Shown: positions 8,146-16,930 of the stretch, piece after piece | Numbering within the stretch: the stretch's first letter is position 1 | Layout of the letters: each line of letters starts with the position of its first letter | Origin: Bacteroidota bacterium | GTDB lineage: Bacteria > Bacteroidota > Ignavibacteria > UBA10030 > UBA8401 | NCBI GenBank assembly: GCA_035506275.1 | Contig: DATJPT010000018.1 | Span: forward strand, 1 to 64,000 | Direction: 5' to 3' | Length of the DNA stretch: 64,000 bases | Translations under genes and position numbers: made by a program | The notes under the pieces: generated by a model | What the model saw: only the letters and a program-made list of their open reading frames with translations | Databases searched by the model: none | What the model was told of the DNA's origin: nothing

Positions 8146-8964
8146 ATGTCCCGCAAACTCTCCATCCATCTTGAAAATGTCCAAGAGACGCTCCTTCTGC
8201 CGTTATGGGGGCGTGCTGTGGAGGCCCGGAAAAAGAAGCCGCTGTTGATCGATACGGCGGCGGCCGATATCATCAATTCGATCGATTATGATTTTTCGGC
8301 GATAGCGCGCAACATCAGCCCGATAAGCCAGCTCGCATGGATCGCCCGAAGCCTGCACATCGATCGGACGATCCGTCAGTTCCTGCAGGCACATCCGTCG
8401 GCAACGATCGTCAATATCGGCTGCGGTCTTGATACGACGTTCGAGAGGGTCGACAACGGATCGCTGACATGGTACGATCTTGATCTTCCCGATGTCATCG
8501 AGCTGAGAAAGGTCTTTCTCCCGGAAACAGAGCGAAGAAGGTTTATTCCCTCTTCCTTCCTCGACGATGCCTGGCTCCATCAGCTGAAGATCGTTGACGG
8601 CGTCTTCTTCTCCTCGGCGGGCGTTTTCTATTATTTTGATGAGGAAGAGATCAAAAGCTTTTTCATCAAGCTGGCCGGCCTTTTCCCAAAAGGAGAAATG
8701 ATCTTCGATGCCAGCTCTGAATTTGGGGTCAAGGTCGCGAACAAGAAGGTGATCGAAGGAGGCGGAATGGACAAAAGCGCCATTCTCCGCTGGGGATGCG
8801 ACTCGGCACAGACCATCAGGAAGTGGGACGATCGCATCGCGCTCGACGAAGAATATCCGCTGTTCAAAGGGATCAAACGAAAATTACCCTTCGGAGAGAT
8901 GATCGGGACGGCGTTCTCCGACCTGATGAACATCATGCGCATGGTTCATCTGCGGTTTCTTTGA
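8146..8964 (+). CDS. Class I SAM methyltransferase, LCM/TcmP-like family
   Basis: A 272-residue protein. IVNIGCGLDTTFER near residues 86-99 is the glycine-rich SAM-binding motif I in the form used by the leucine carboxyl methyltransferase family (PF04072), and WYDLDLPDVIELRK just after it is the matching acidic-loop motif II of that family. The Cys in NIGCGLDT is also typical. Bacterial members methylate carboxyl or hydroxyl groups of small molecules or polyketides (TcmP-like); the substrate cannot be read here. It follows mgsA by 90 bases on the same strand, with no obvious link in function. Confidence 0.82.
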   Translation: MSRKLSIHLENVQETLLLPLWGRAVEARKKKPLLIDTAAADIINSIDYDFSAIARNISPISQLAWIARSLHIDRTIRQFLQAHPSATIVNIGCGLDTTFERVDNGSLTWYDLDLPDVIELRKVFLPETERRRFIPSSFLDDAWLHQLKIVDGVFFSSAGVFYYFDEEEIKSFFIKLAGLFPKGEMIFDASSEFGVKVANKKVIEGGGMDKSAILRWGCDSAQTIRKWDDRIALDEEYPLFKGIKRKLPFGEMIGTAFSDLMNIMRMVHLRFL

Positions 8965-9005
8965 CCCGCGCCACTACTGGTACAGCCCGGCCTCCTTTTA
9001 ATCTG

Positions 9006-9030
9006 CGCTCCCAAACTCCGCCTGGGAACG
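9006..9030. repeat. Dispersed GTTCCC hairpin, degenerate copy 2
   Basis: CGCTCCCAAACTCC-GCC-TGGGAACG keeps the arm pattern of the family with mismatches; only TCCCA/TGGGA pairs well. It lies 77 bases from a perfect copy, suggesting a decayed duplicate. Confidence 0.6.
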
Positions 9031-9082
9031 GGAAACATTGCGACTTACATGGATCTTTGAAAGATTCCCTTCCCGACACACT

Positions 9083-9109
9083 CTCGTTCCCAAACCCGTT
9101 TGGGAACGA
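9083..9109. repeat. Dispersed GTTCCC hairpin, copy 3
   Basis: TCGTTCCCAAA (9084-9094) and TTTGGGAACGA (9099-9109) form an 11-bp perfect stem with loop CCCG. It shares its inner AAAC-type stem with the copy at 53055. Confidence 0.85.
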
Positions 9110-9215
9110 AAAACCGGCCGTCTCTGCCTTTATTTCTGCAAAAATTGCCCAAAACCGCCGCTTTTATCACTATTCTCCATTTGCCATTGCTCTGAAAGAC
9201 GCTTATCTTTGTGCA

Positions 9216-9232
9216 TGAGGTCGGCGACCTCA
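9216..9232 (+). other. Hairpin in the rho leader
   Basis: TGAGGTC (9216-9222) pairs with GACCTCA (9226-9232) around a 3-base loop, about 90 bases ahead of the rho start. No T-run follows, so it is not a terminator. Rho is autoregulated in other bacteria, so a regulatory role is possible but only inferred. Confidence 0.4.
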
Positions 9233-9324
9233 AAGAGACCGCGGCTTCGACGGATTGTGTAAGGACGAGCAACTACCCCCGGATTCCCGCCCTGCTTCAG
9301 TTCTGGTTTTTTACTCATGTTTTC

Positions 9325-10419
9325 ATGTCAACGACCTTTTCCGGCATACTTGAAATAGACCCCCAACGGCGCGGTTTTATCCGAACGCTGTCGCACGGCC
9401 TCACTGCCGGCGATCAGGATGTGCACGTTCCGGCTTCGCTTATTCAGCGTTTCGGCCTTCGAGAGGGTGTCTCGATTGAAGGAAACGCCGAATCACCGGG
9501 AAGAGGGATGCCGCAGGTATCGAAGATCGAGCGCATCAATTCTCTCCCTGCCGAAGAATGGAAAACAGTAAAAGAATTTTCGTCGTATGACGTCGTTTCA
9601 CCGAACGAACTTATCCGGCTGGAAGGAGAGAAGAGCGATGTCGCGATGCGGATCATCGATCTCTTCTGTCCTCTCGGCAAAGGGCAGCGGGCGCTGATCG
9701 TTTCTCCTCCGAAAGCGGGAAAGACGATGCTGATGCAGCAGATCGCCCACGCCATCAGCGTGAACCACCCGAAGATCGATCTGCTTGTTCTGCTCATCGA
9801 CGAGCGCCCGGAAGAGGTGACGGACATGCGCCGTTCCATTTCAGGAGAAGTTTTTGCGAGCTCGAGCGACAGCGAACGCGGGAGCCATGTCCGGCTCGCA
9901 CAACTCGTCCTCGAATACGCAAAACGAAAAGTCGAGACGGGAAGAGATGTTGTCATCCTGCTCGACTCGCTCACCCGGCTCGGCAGAGCGTTCAACATCC
10001 ATCAGAAAAGCAGCGGACGGACGATGTCCGGCGGCGTGGACATCCGCGCGCTCGAGATCCCGAAACGCATTTTCGGCGCGGCGCGCAATTGCGAGCACAG
10101 CGGATCGCTCACGATCATCGCGACCGCGCTCGTCGAAACCAACTCGCGCATGGATGAATTGATCTTCCAAGAATTCAAGGGGACGGGAAATATGGAGCTC
10201 GTCCTCGACAGGGGAATGGCGAACGAAAGGATCTTTCCGGCGATCAACCTTCCCGTTTCCGGAACCCGGCGGGAAGAACTCCTCTTTGGAGGCAACACCG
10301 CCGCGCATCAGGCGTTGAGGCGCTCCATTGCGAAATTGCCGCCGAAAGAAGCAATGCTTGCGGTACTGAAGCTGATCAGGCAATATCCGAAGAATGCTCT
10401 GTTGTTGGCCAAGTTTTAG
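9325..10419 (+). CDS. rho: Transcription termination factor Rho, lacking the N-terminal helical domain
   Basis: Hexameric RNA-dependent ATPase that ends transcription. From the ATG at 9325 the protein is 364 residues against 419 in E. coli. It begins directly in the cold-shock-like RNA-binding fold (SGILEIDPQRRGFIR, 6-20) and continues with the ATPase: P-loop SPPKAGKT (127-134), Walker B ILLDSLTR (211-218), secondary RNA-binding Q-loop SGRTMSGGVD (230-239), and the conserved GAARNCEHSGSLTIIATAL and EFKGTGNMEL boxes. The Rho_N helical bundle is missing. The frame is open back to 9211, but that part (MHEVGDLKE...) has no Rho_N similarity and contains a hairpin, so I prefer 9325. Confidence 0.92.
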   Translation: MSTTFSGILEIDPQRRGFIRTLSHGLTAGDQDVHVPASLIQRFGLREGVSIEGNAESPGRGMPQVSKIERINSLPAEEWKTVKEFSSYDVVSPNELIRLEGEKSDVAMRIIDLFCPLGKGQRALIVSPPKAGKTMLMQQIAHAISVNHPKIDLLVLLIDERPEEVTDMRRSISGEVFASSSDSERGSHVRLAQLVLEYAKRKVETGRDVVILLDSLTRLGRAFNIHQKSSGRTMSGGVDIRALEIPKRIFGAARNCEHSGSLTIIATALVETNSRMDELIFQEFKGTGNMELVLDRGMANERIFPAINLPVSGTRREELLFGGNTAAHQALRRSIAKLPPKEAMLAVLKLIRQYPKNALLLAKF

Positions 10420-10459
10420 GACGAATTGGTTATTCAACAGAAATGTGTTTTCGAAGGAG

Positions 10460-10483
10460 AGGTCAGACAAGAATGTCTGACCT
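10460..10483. repeat. AGGTCAGACA inverted repeat
   Basis: AGGTCAGACA (10460-10469) and TGTCTGACCT (10474-10483) form a perfect 10-bp stem with loop AGAA, 40 bases after the rho stop. No T-run follows. I recall similar hairpins as dispersed elements in many genomes; only one copy is seen here. It may serve as transcript end for rho or be a mobile remnant. Confidence 0.65.
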
Positions 10484-10571
10484 ACGAATGACAACGTGAG
10501 GGTACATCATCCGGCGGCGGATCGGGAAACCGAGAGAAATAATTCTTATATTCAGCGTGAAGTGGGTTTTT

Positions 10572-12608
10572 ATGTCAGACTGTCGACATCTAAGAAGAGG
10601 ATTGATCCTGTTCGGGATTCCGGCCGCTTTGACGTTTCTCCTGAACGGCATGCTCTTTCCGCAAAGTCTCCCGATGTCGGGATCCAAGCTCTGCTCGATG
10701 AAGCGGATGAAACAAGCCGCTGTTCTGACAAGCGCTCTATCGGCCAACACTCCGCAGCATTCCTTTGATGTCCTGAATTATACCTTGTCGGTCGATTTGT
10801 ACAATTGCTTCTTATCCCCGTATCCCGGCTCTTATTCTGCAACGAACACAATGACGTTCAAAGCTGATTCTGTTCTCAGCGCCATCCAGTTGAACGCCGT
10901 CAATACTTCGCTCACGATCGATTCCGTTACGCTGGCCGGAAAATCCTTTGCTCATTCCGGAGACATTCTTACAATCACGCTCGCTTCAACGCTGCAGCCG
11001 GGAGATACGGCGAGCGTCAGGATATATTACCGCCACAATAACGTTGCAGACCATGCATTTTATGCCAGCGCAGGAATGGCGTTCACCGATTGCGAACCCG
11101 AAGGGGCGCGCAAATGGTTTCCGTGCTGGGACCGACCGTCCGACAAAGCGACGCTCGACCTGACCGCTAAAGTCCCCGCAACGGTGAAACTCGGCTCGAA
11201 CGGCAGGCTCGCCGATTCCACAAAAAATGCCGACACAATCTATTACCGTTGGATCAGCCGCGACCCGATCGCAACGTACTTGATGGTGATGACGGGAAAA
11301 GTCGGCTACAACCTTGACAAAGAATATTGGAGAACGCTGGCAAACCCGAACGACAGCATTCCGGTCCTCTTTTACTGGAATGCCGGAGAGTCGGTCGCGG
11401 CGCTCGACGACATCGAGACGAAGATCCTGCCGATGGCGACGCACTACTCAGCCCTCTTCGGAGAATATCCTTTTGAAAAAATCGGCCTCGCGACGATCGC
11501 GCCCGGAGCGGGTTTTATCTGGGGAGGGATGGAAAACCAGACGCTCATCAGCCTGGAACCGGGGGCATGGGACGAGGACCTGGTGTCGCACGAGTTTGCG
11601 CACCACTGGTTCGGCGATATGATCAGCCCGGGGACGTGGGCCGATGTCTGGCTGAACGAGGCATTCGCCACATACTGTGAAGCATTATGGGATGAGTACA
11701 CCAGCGGCGCCGCGTCCTATAAAAATACCATCCTTGACGATGCGAATGAGTACCTCGTCGAAAACCCCGGCTGGGCGATCTACAATCAGCAATGGGCGGT
11801 GACGACCCCCGACGTCAATACGATGTTCAACTATGCGATCACGTACTGCAAAGGAGCATGTGTCCTTCACATGCTGCGGTACGTGCTCGGCGATTCGGTG
11901 TTCTTCGCTTCGATAAAAGCCTACGCCACCGACTCGGCGAATTTTCGGCTGAAAAATGTCGTGACGGACGACTTCATCCAGAAAATGAGCGATGCATCCG
12001 GCCAGGATCTTCACTGGTTTCTCGATGAATGGCTCAAAGAGCCGAATCATCCCATTTACCAGAATACCTATTCGATCGATTCCGTGGCGCGCAAGGTCAT
12101 GGTCAATGTGAACCAGATGCAAGAGAATGCGCCAGCCTTTACCATGCCGGTTGAACTGAAATTTTCATTTTCCGACGGATCGGACTCGACGATCCGGGTC
12201 ATGAACACGGCCTACAATCAGCAATTTACATTCACGTTTGCCAAATCGCCGACCGCCGTTCTTTTCGACCCGAACAACAACATTGTCTTGAAACAGGGAG
12301 GGGCGTTTACCTCGGTGCGACCGCAGGGGGGGAATGTTCACCCTTTGGTGTATCAGCTCGACCAGAATTATCCGAACCCGTTCAACCCGGCCACGCGAAT
12401 AAATTTTGCGGTGGCGAAGACAACGCTCGTGACGTTGAAAATTTACGATATCCTTGGAAAGGAGATCGCCGTGCTGACGAACGCGACGATGAATCCCGGA
12501 GAATATTCTATTTCATGGGATGCGGCATCGATGCCGAGCGGGGTCTATTTTTACCGGCTGCAGGCAGGGGAATTTGTTCAGACAAAAAAACTGATTCTGT
12601 TGAAATAA
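10572..12608 (+). CDS. Secreted M1 family aminopeptidase with T9SS sorting domain
   Basis: A zinc aminopeptidase of about 678 residues with an N-terminal signal (FGIPAALTFLLNGMLFP). The exopeptidase box GGMEN lies at 318-322 and the zinc site HEFAHH at 340-345, with the third ligand Glu363 in WLNEAFATY, the exact HExxH-x18-E spacing of M1. The last 80 residues form a Por/T9SS C-terminal sorting domain opening with LDQNYPNPFNPATRINF and ending in KKLILLK, so the enzyme is exported to the surface or medium. ATG 10572 is preferred; a GTG at 10557 is also in frame. Probable role: digestion of extracellular peptides. Confidence 0.9.
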   Translation: MSDCRHLRRGLILFGIPAALTFLLNGMLFPQSLPMSGSKLCSMKRMKQAAVLTSALSANTPQHSFDVLNYTLSVDLYNCFLSPYPGSYSATNTMTFKADSVLSAIQLNAVNTSLTIDSVTLAGKSFAHSGDILTITLASTLQPGDTASVRIYYRHNNVADHAFYASAGMAFTDCEPEGARKWFPCWDRPSDKATLDLTAKVPATVKLGSNGRLADSTKNADTIYYRWISRDPIATYLMVMTGKVGYNLDKEYWRTLANPNDSIPVLFYWNAGESVAALDDIETKILPMATHYSALFGEYPFEKIGLATIAPGAGFIWGGMENQTLISLEPGAWDEDLVSHEFAHHWFGDMISPGTWADVWLNEAFATYCEALWDEYTSGAASYKNTILDDANEYLVENPGWAIYNQQWAVTTPDVNTMFNYAITYCKGACVLHMLRYVLGDSVFFASIKAYATDSANFRLKNVVTDDFIQKMSDASGQDLHWFLDEWLKEPNHPIYQNTYSIDSVARKVMVNVNQMQENAPAFTMPVELKFSFSDGSDSTIRVMNTAYNQQFTFTFAKSPTAVLFDPNNNIVLKQGGAFTSVRPQGGNVHPLVYQLDQNYPNPFNPATRINFAVAKTTLVTLKIYDILGKEIAVLTNATMNPGEYSISWDAASMPSGVYFYRLQAGEFVQTKKLILLK

Positions 12609-12641
12609 TTTCATCGACTATTTTTTCGAAGGAGTGTATCA

Positions 12642-13565
12642 GTGAAAAAACGCGATTTCCTGACGATCAGAGACATGAGCACGAAAGAAATTCTTGCGAC
12701 GTTTGCGCTCGCCCGCAAGATGAAATCGAACAGAAAGCGGTACAGCAGGTCGCTTCAGGGAAAAACACTTGCCCTTATTTTTGAAAAACCGTCGCTCCGC
12801 ACGCGCACCTCGTTCGATGTCGGCATTCAGCAGCTCGGCGGTTTTTCGCTCTACCTGTCGCCGGCGGAGATCAGCCTCGGGAAGCGCGAATCGATTCACG
12901 ATGTGGCAAAGAACCTCGAGAGGATGGTCCAGGGGATCATGATCCGGACATTCGCCCATCAGATCGTGACCGATATGGCGGCGTACGCATCGATTCCGGT
13001 GATCAACGGACTCACCGATTATTCCCATCCTTGCCAGGCGATGGCGGATTTTATGACGATCCAGGAAAAAAAGAAGAAGCTTAAAGGGTTGAAACTCTGC
13101 TACGTCGGGGACGGGAACAATGTCGCGCATTCCCTCATGTTCGCCGGGGCCCGGCTCGGCGTGAACGTCACCGTGGCCTCCCCTTCCGGCTATGAGCCGC
13201 ATGCGACTGCGATCGAACAGTCGCGGGAAGATGCGGAACAGACCGGCGCGGTCATTCAGATCGTCAACGATCCGCAAGAGGGAGCGATGAACGCCGACGT
13301 CGTCTACACCGATGTGTGGGCGTCGATGGGGCAGGAAGCCGAAGCCGAGGAGCGGAAGAAAATATTTCTTCCGTACCAGGTGAATGCCGCGCTCATGGCA
13401 AGGGCAAAGAGAGACGCGATTTTTATGCATTGTCTCCCCGCTCACAGGGGGGATGAAGTGACAGATGAAGTGATCGACTCGAAACAATCGGTTGTGTTCG
13501 ACGAAGCCGAGAACCGGCTGCACGCGCAAAAAGCGATTATGTATCAATTGATGAAGGGGGGATGA
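12642..13565 (+). CDS. argF: Ornithine carbamoyltransferase
   Basis: Transfers carbamoyl from carbamoyl phosphate to ornithine, giving citrulline (or the reverse in catabolism). 307 residues, normal for the family. The carbamoyl-phosphate site is SLRTR (51-55; the textbook form is STRTR), with HPCQ at 129-132 and HCLP at 263-266. The ornithine loop is DVWASMG (224-230), the SMG form used by ornithine rather than aspartate enzymes. GTG start at 12642 with GAAGGAG upstream. It opens a five-gene run with carbamate kinase, pyrB, rocD and a cyclic-diphosphoglycerate-synthetase-like gene. Whether it is anabolic (ArgF) or catabolic (ArcB) is undecided; ArgF is the default. Confidence 0.92.
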   Translation: MKKRDFLTIRDMSTKEILATFALARKMKSNRKRYSRSLQGKTLALIFEKPSLRTRTSFDVGIQQLGGFSLYLSPAEISLGKRESIHDVAKNLERMVQGIMIRTFAHQIVTDMAAYASIPVINGLTDYSHPCQAMADFMTIQEKKKKLKGLKLCYVGDGNNVAHSLMFAGARLGVNVTVASPSGYEPHATAIEQSREDAEQTGAVIQIVNDPQEGAMNADVVYTDVWASMGQEAEAEERKKIFLPYQVNAALMARAKRDAIFMHCLPAHRGDEVTDEVIDSKQSVVFDEAENRLHAQKAIMYQLMKGG

Positions 13566-13660
13566 GTGATGGGTTTTGCGTTATACGGAAAACCTAAACC
13601 TTGCAACGCTCTCCAGAAGGGATGATCCATTCAGAAAGGCAGGGGGAGCGAAAAAGCACC

Positions 13661-14602
13661 ATGCCCAAAACTGCTCTCATAGCGATCGGGGGAAATTCCC
13701 TCATTCACGCCGGTGAACGCGGAACGATCGATGAACAGCTTGCCAATGCCCACGCAACGGCGCGGAACATCGTGCAGATGGTCGCCCGCGGCTGGCGGTT
13801 GGTGATCACGCACGGCAACGGCCCGCAGGTCGGCGCCGCGCTCCTCCGCTCCGAGCGCGCGGCGGGCGAAGTCTATACGCACCCGCTCGACATTTGCGTA
13901 GCGACAACGCAGAGCGAGATCGGCTATATCATCCAACGGGCAATGGAATACGAGCTCCGGCAGATCGGACTCTTCACGCCGGTCATGACGGTGCTCACGC
14001 AGGTGCGCGTCGACGAGAACGACCCGGCCTTCACAAATCCGACCAAGCCGATCGGACCGTTCTATTCGAAGACCGTCGCAGAAGAAAAACAGAAAGCCCT
14101 CGGCTGGAATATCGTCGAAGATTCCTCGCGCGGCTACCGGAGAGTCGTTCCTTCGCCGGAACCGGTCGAGGTTTTTGAGCAGGACATCATCCGCAAGATC
14201 CTGAACCTCGACATGATCGTCATCGCTGTCGGCGGCGGGGGAATTCCCGTGATCGAAAAGGAACACTACCGCGTTCTCGGGTCCGAAGCGGTGATCGACA
14301 AAGATCGCGCCTCCGCACTTCTTGCATCGAGCCTCAACGCCGACCTGTTCATCATCAGCACGGACGTGAAACAGGTCTACCTCGACTATAAAAAGCCGGG
14401 GCAGCGTCCGGTAGGACAAACGACGGTAAGGGAAATGGAGGTTCATCTCGCTGAAAAGCAATTCGCCGCGGGGAGCATGGGGCCGAAAGTCGAATCGGCG
14501 ATCCGGTACCTTAAAAGCGGGGGGAAGGAAGCGATCATTACTTCGTATGAGTGCCTGATCGACGCTGTGGATGGGAAGACCGGCACGCATATCGTTCCAT
14601 GA
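13661..14602 (+). CDS. arcC: Carbamate kinase
   Basis: Interconverts carbamoyl phosphate plus ADP with carbamate plus ATP. From ATG 13661 (preceded by GGGGGAG) the protein is 313 residues, matching the family. IAIGGNSL (7-14) and THGNGPQVG form the amino-acid-kinase phosphate site, TNPTKPIGPFYS is the diagnostic carbamate-kinase insert, and AVGGGGIPVIE the central nucleotide loop. It sits between two carbamoyltransferases, so it can either make ATP from citrulline breakdown or feed carbamoyl phosphate to both enzymes; in Pyrococcus a carbamate-kinase-like enzyme does the latter. The next gene starts 19 bases after its stop. Confidence 0.95.
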   Translation: MPKTALIAIGGNSLIHAGERGTIDEQLANAHATARNIVQMVARGWRLVITHGNGPQVGAALLRSERAAGEVYTHPLDICVATTQSEIGYIIQRAMEYELRQIGLFTPVMTVLTQVRVDENDPAFTNPTKPIGPFYSKTVAEEKQKALGWNIVEDSSRGYRRVVPSPEPVEVFEQDIIRKILNLDMIVIAVGGGGIPVIEKEHYRVLGSEAVIDKDRASALLASSLNADLFIISTDVKQVYLDYKKPGQRPVGQTTVREMEVHLAEKQFAAGSMGPKVESAIRYLKSGGKEAIITSYECLIDAVDGKTGTHIVP

Positions 14603-14621
14603 GAGTCTAACGGAGCACACA

Positions 14622-15539
14622 ATGCATCTGAAGCACGTCATCGAATCACAGCAGTTCACGGTCCCGCTGTTGATGGAGTTGTTCGACAGGTCGCAGCAGA
14701 TGGAGAAGATCGTCGCCCGCGGCGGGACGCGCGACTACGAAAATAAGATCATGGCGACGCTCTTCTACCGACCCTCCACCCGGACGCGCTTTTCCTTCGA
14801 GGCGGCAATGCACAGGCTCGGCGGAAGCGTCCTTTCGACCGAACGGGCGAACGAGTTTTCCTCCGAAGTGAAAGGAGAGCATCTGGAAGACACGATTCGC
14901 ATCATTGCAAGCTGCAGCGATGTGATCGTCCTCCGGCATTCGGAAGAGGGGGCTGCAAAACGAGCGGCTGCAGTTTCTGCCGTTCCCGTGATCAATGCAG
15001 GTGAAGGCGCGGGCGGCCAGCACCCGACGCAGGCGCTGCTTGATCTTTATACAATTTACAGAGAATGCAAGGCATTGAACGGCCTTTCCGTCGCCCTCAT
15101 CGGAGCGCTTGATGAAGGCCGCACGGCCCGGTCGCTGGCGTATCTGCTCAGCAAGTTTGAGCGGGTGAAGCTGTATTTCATCGCCCCGAAAGAGATGCAG
15201 ATCAAACCCGATATTCTCGCGTATTTGGATCATCACGGAGTTGAATATGAGCTGGCTGAGAGCCCGGAAAAAATTCTTCCGCAGATCGACGTGGTGTATC
15301 AAACCCATATTGACCGCGAGCGGCTGCGGCAGAGCGACATCGACCTTGCGGCGTACAATATTGACGCCGACGTGTTGAAGAATATGAAATCGAATGCCGT
15401 CGTGATGCATCCTCTTCCCCGCTCGGTGGAGATCGCCCCGGAAGCGGACAACGACCCCCGCGCGGTGTATTTCCGTCAATCACGCAACGGACTGTATGTC
15501 CGCATGGCGCTGCTGACACTGTTGTTTGAACATGAATGA
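14622..15539 (+). CDS. pyrB: Aspartate carbamoyltransferase catalytic subunit
   Basis: First committed step of pyrimidine synthesis: carbamoyl phosphate plus aspartate to carbamoyl aspartate. 305 residues from ATG 14622, which follows CGGAG. FYRPSTRTRFSFE (about 48-60) is the carbamoyl-phosphate site, HPTQALLDLYT the second, and MHPLPR the third. The Lys loop (usually around residue 80, SSxxKGE) reads SSEVKGEHLED here, as in true ATCases, and the GDLKxxRT box reads GALDEGRT. No pyrI regulatory gene is adjacent. Lying directly after carbamate kinase, it makes the cluster serve pyrimidine as well as arginine metabolism. Confidence 0.94.
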   Translation: MHLKHVIESQQFTVPLLMELFDRSQQMEKIVARGGTRDYENKIMATLFYRPSTRTRFSFEAAMHRLGGSVLSTERANEFSSEVKGEHLEDTIRIIASCSDVIVLRHSEEGAAKRAAAVSAVPVINAGEGAGGQHPTQALLDLYTIYRECKALNGLSVALIGALDEGRTARSLAYLLSKFERVKLYFIAPKEMQIKPDILAYLDHHGVEYELAESPEKILPQIDVVYQTHIDRERLRQSDIDLAAYNIDADVLKNMKSNAVVMHPLPRSVEIAPEADNDPRAVYFRQSRNGLYVRMALLTLLFEHE

Positions 15540-15688
15540 CACTGCATTAAAAATGTACCATGCCGGCAATCCGACGCCGGCGCTCTTCGATTCAGCGCTG
15601 GTCGCCTATTACCTCAATTTGACCTGACGTCCTCGCCGTTCTTCCTGCTGTTACTCAATTCATTCAGGCAACTTCACTCACCAGGAGC

Positions 15689-16897
15689 ATGGAATGTTCT
15701 ATGAAGACTCAGGACTACATCTCACTCGAAGAGCGATACGGCGCTCACAACTACCGGCCGCTCGACGTCGTCATCCACAAAGCAAAAGGCGTTTGGGTGA
15801 CGGATGTCGACGGAAAAAAATATCTCGACTGTCTCGCGGCATATTCCGCGGTAAATCAGGGGCATTGTCATCCCGGTATTCTCAAAGCGTTTACCCGGCA
15901 AGCAAGAAAGGTGACGTTGACCAGCCGCGCCTTCCGCAACGATCAGCTTCCTCTTTTGTATAAGATGCTTCACGACCTTACCGGCTATGAGGCCGCACTC
16001 CCGATGAACACGGGAGTTGAAGCCGTTGAGACGGCGATCAAAGCGGCAAGGAAATGGGGCTATACGGTGAAAGGCATACCGGAAAATAAGGCGGAAATCA
16101 TTTGTGCGGCGGATAATTTTCACGGCCGGACCACGACCATCGTCAGTTTCTCGACCGAGGCACAGTATCGAAACGGTTTCGGTCCGTTTACCCCCGGCTT
16201 CACGATCGTCAACTACGGCGACACCGGCGCTCTGCAGCGGGCGATCAATAAGAATACAGCGGCGTTCTTAATAGAGCCGATTCAGGGGGAAGCAGGCATT
16301 GTTGTTCCCCCCGAGGGATATCTGCGCGAGGCGTCGCGACTCTGCAAAGAAAATAATGTGCTGCTCATTGCCGATGAAATTCAATCGGGACTGGGCCGGA
16401 GCGGCAAGATGTTCGCGTTCGAGTACGACAGCATTCGACCGGATATCGTGATCATCGGAAAAGCGCTGGCGGGAGGATTCTACCCGGTCTCGGCGGTGCT
16501 GTCAAGCAAAGAGATCCTCGGTGTGTTCACTCCGGGGGATCACGGTTCGACGTTCGGCGGCAATCCGCTCGCGGCCGCCGTTGCATGTGCGGCATTGACG
16601 GTGCTGGTGAAGGAAAAGCTGGCGGACCGTTCGTTCAAGCTCGGAGCCTATTTCATCGAAAAGCTCCGTTCGATCAAAAGCCCGCATATCAGGGAAGTCC
16701 GCGGCAAAGGTCTATGGATCGGCCTTGTTCTTGATACCAAAGCGCGGCCGTACTGCGAAGCGCTGATGAAGGAAAATATTCTCTGCAAAGAGACGCACGA
16801 CTCGGTCATCCGATTCGCGCCTCCTCTTGTCATCACCAAAAAGGAAATTGACTGGGCATTTGCCCGCATAGCGAAGGTCATTCGGTCGCTGGACTGA
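15689..16897 (+). CDS. rocD: Ornithine aminotransferase
   Basis: PLP enzyme that transfers the delta-amino group of ornithine to 2-oxoglutarate, giving glutamate semialdehyde and glutamate. 402 residues; the text follows B. subtilis RocD closely from end to end: YGAHNYRPLDVVIHKAKGVW, SAVNQGHCHPGI, NTGVEAVETAIKAARKWGY, DEIQSGLGRSGK, then IIGKALAGGFYPVSAVL with the PLP Lys in GKAL, and HGSTFGGNPLA. The start is ATG 15689 or ATG 15701. It follows pyrB after 150 bases that hold only a small CCGGC hairpin. Together with argF it sets ornithine flux toward proline/glutamate or citrulline. Confidence 0.94.
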   Translation: MECSMKTQDYISLEERYGAHNYRPLDVVIHKAKGVWVTDVDGKKYLDCLAAYSAVNQGHCHPGILKAFTRQARKVTLTSRAFRNDQLPLLYKMLHDLTGYEAALPMNTGVEAVETAIKAARKWGYTVKGIPENKAEIICAADNFHGRTTTIVSFSTEAQYRNGFGPFTPGFTIVNYGDTGALQRAINKNTAAFLIEPIQGEAGIVVPPEGYLREASRLCKENNVLLIADEIQSGLGRSGKMFAFEYDSIRPDIVIIGKALAGGFYPVSAVLSSKEILGVFTPGDHGSTFGGNPLAAAVACAALTVLVKEKLADRSFKLGAYFIEKLRSIKSPHIREVRGKGLWIGLVLDTKARPYCEALMKENILCKETHDSVIRFAPPLVITKKEIDWAFARIAKVIRSLD

Positions 16898-16930
16898 TCT
16901 TGAATCATCCTACCAACAAAGGAGCCGGTT

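Larger units (their letters stand above)
8965..9324. other. Intergenic leader of rho with repeat copies
   Basis: No gene is visible in these 360 bases. They contain two copies of the dispersed hairpin (9006-9030 and 9083-9109) and a separate short hairpin at 9216-9232. An open frame continues upstream of rho to 9211 but is unlike any Rho N-terminus, so the region is more likely untranslated leader. Confidence 0.6.

Noticed and set aside
12642..13565. N-acetylornithine carbamoyltransferase instead of OTCase
   Set aside because: The SMG ornithine loop and HPCQ/HCLP boxes fit ornithine; the SLRTR variant alone also occurs in true OTCases.
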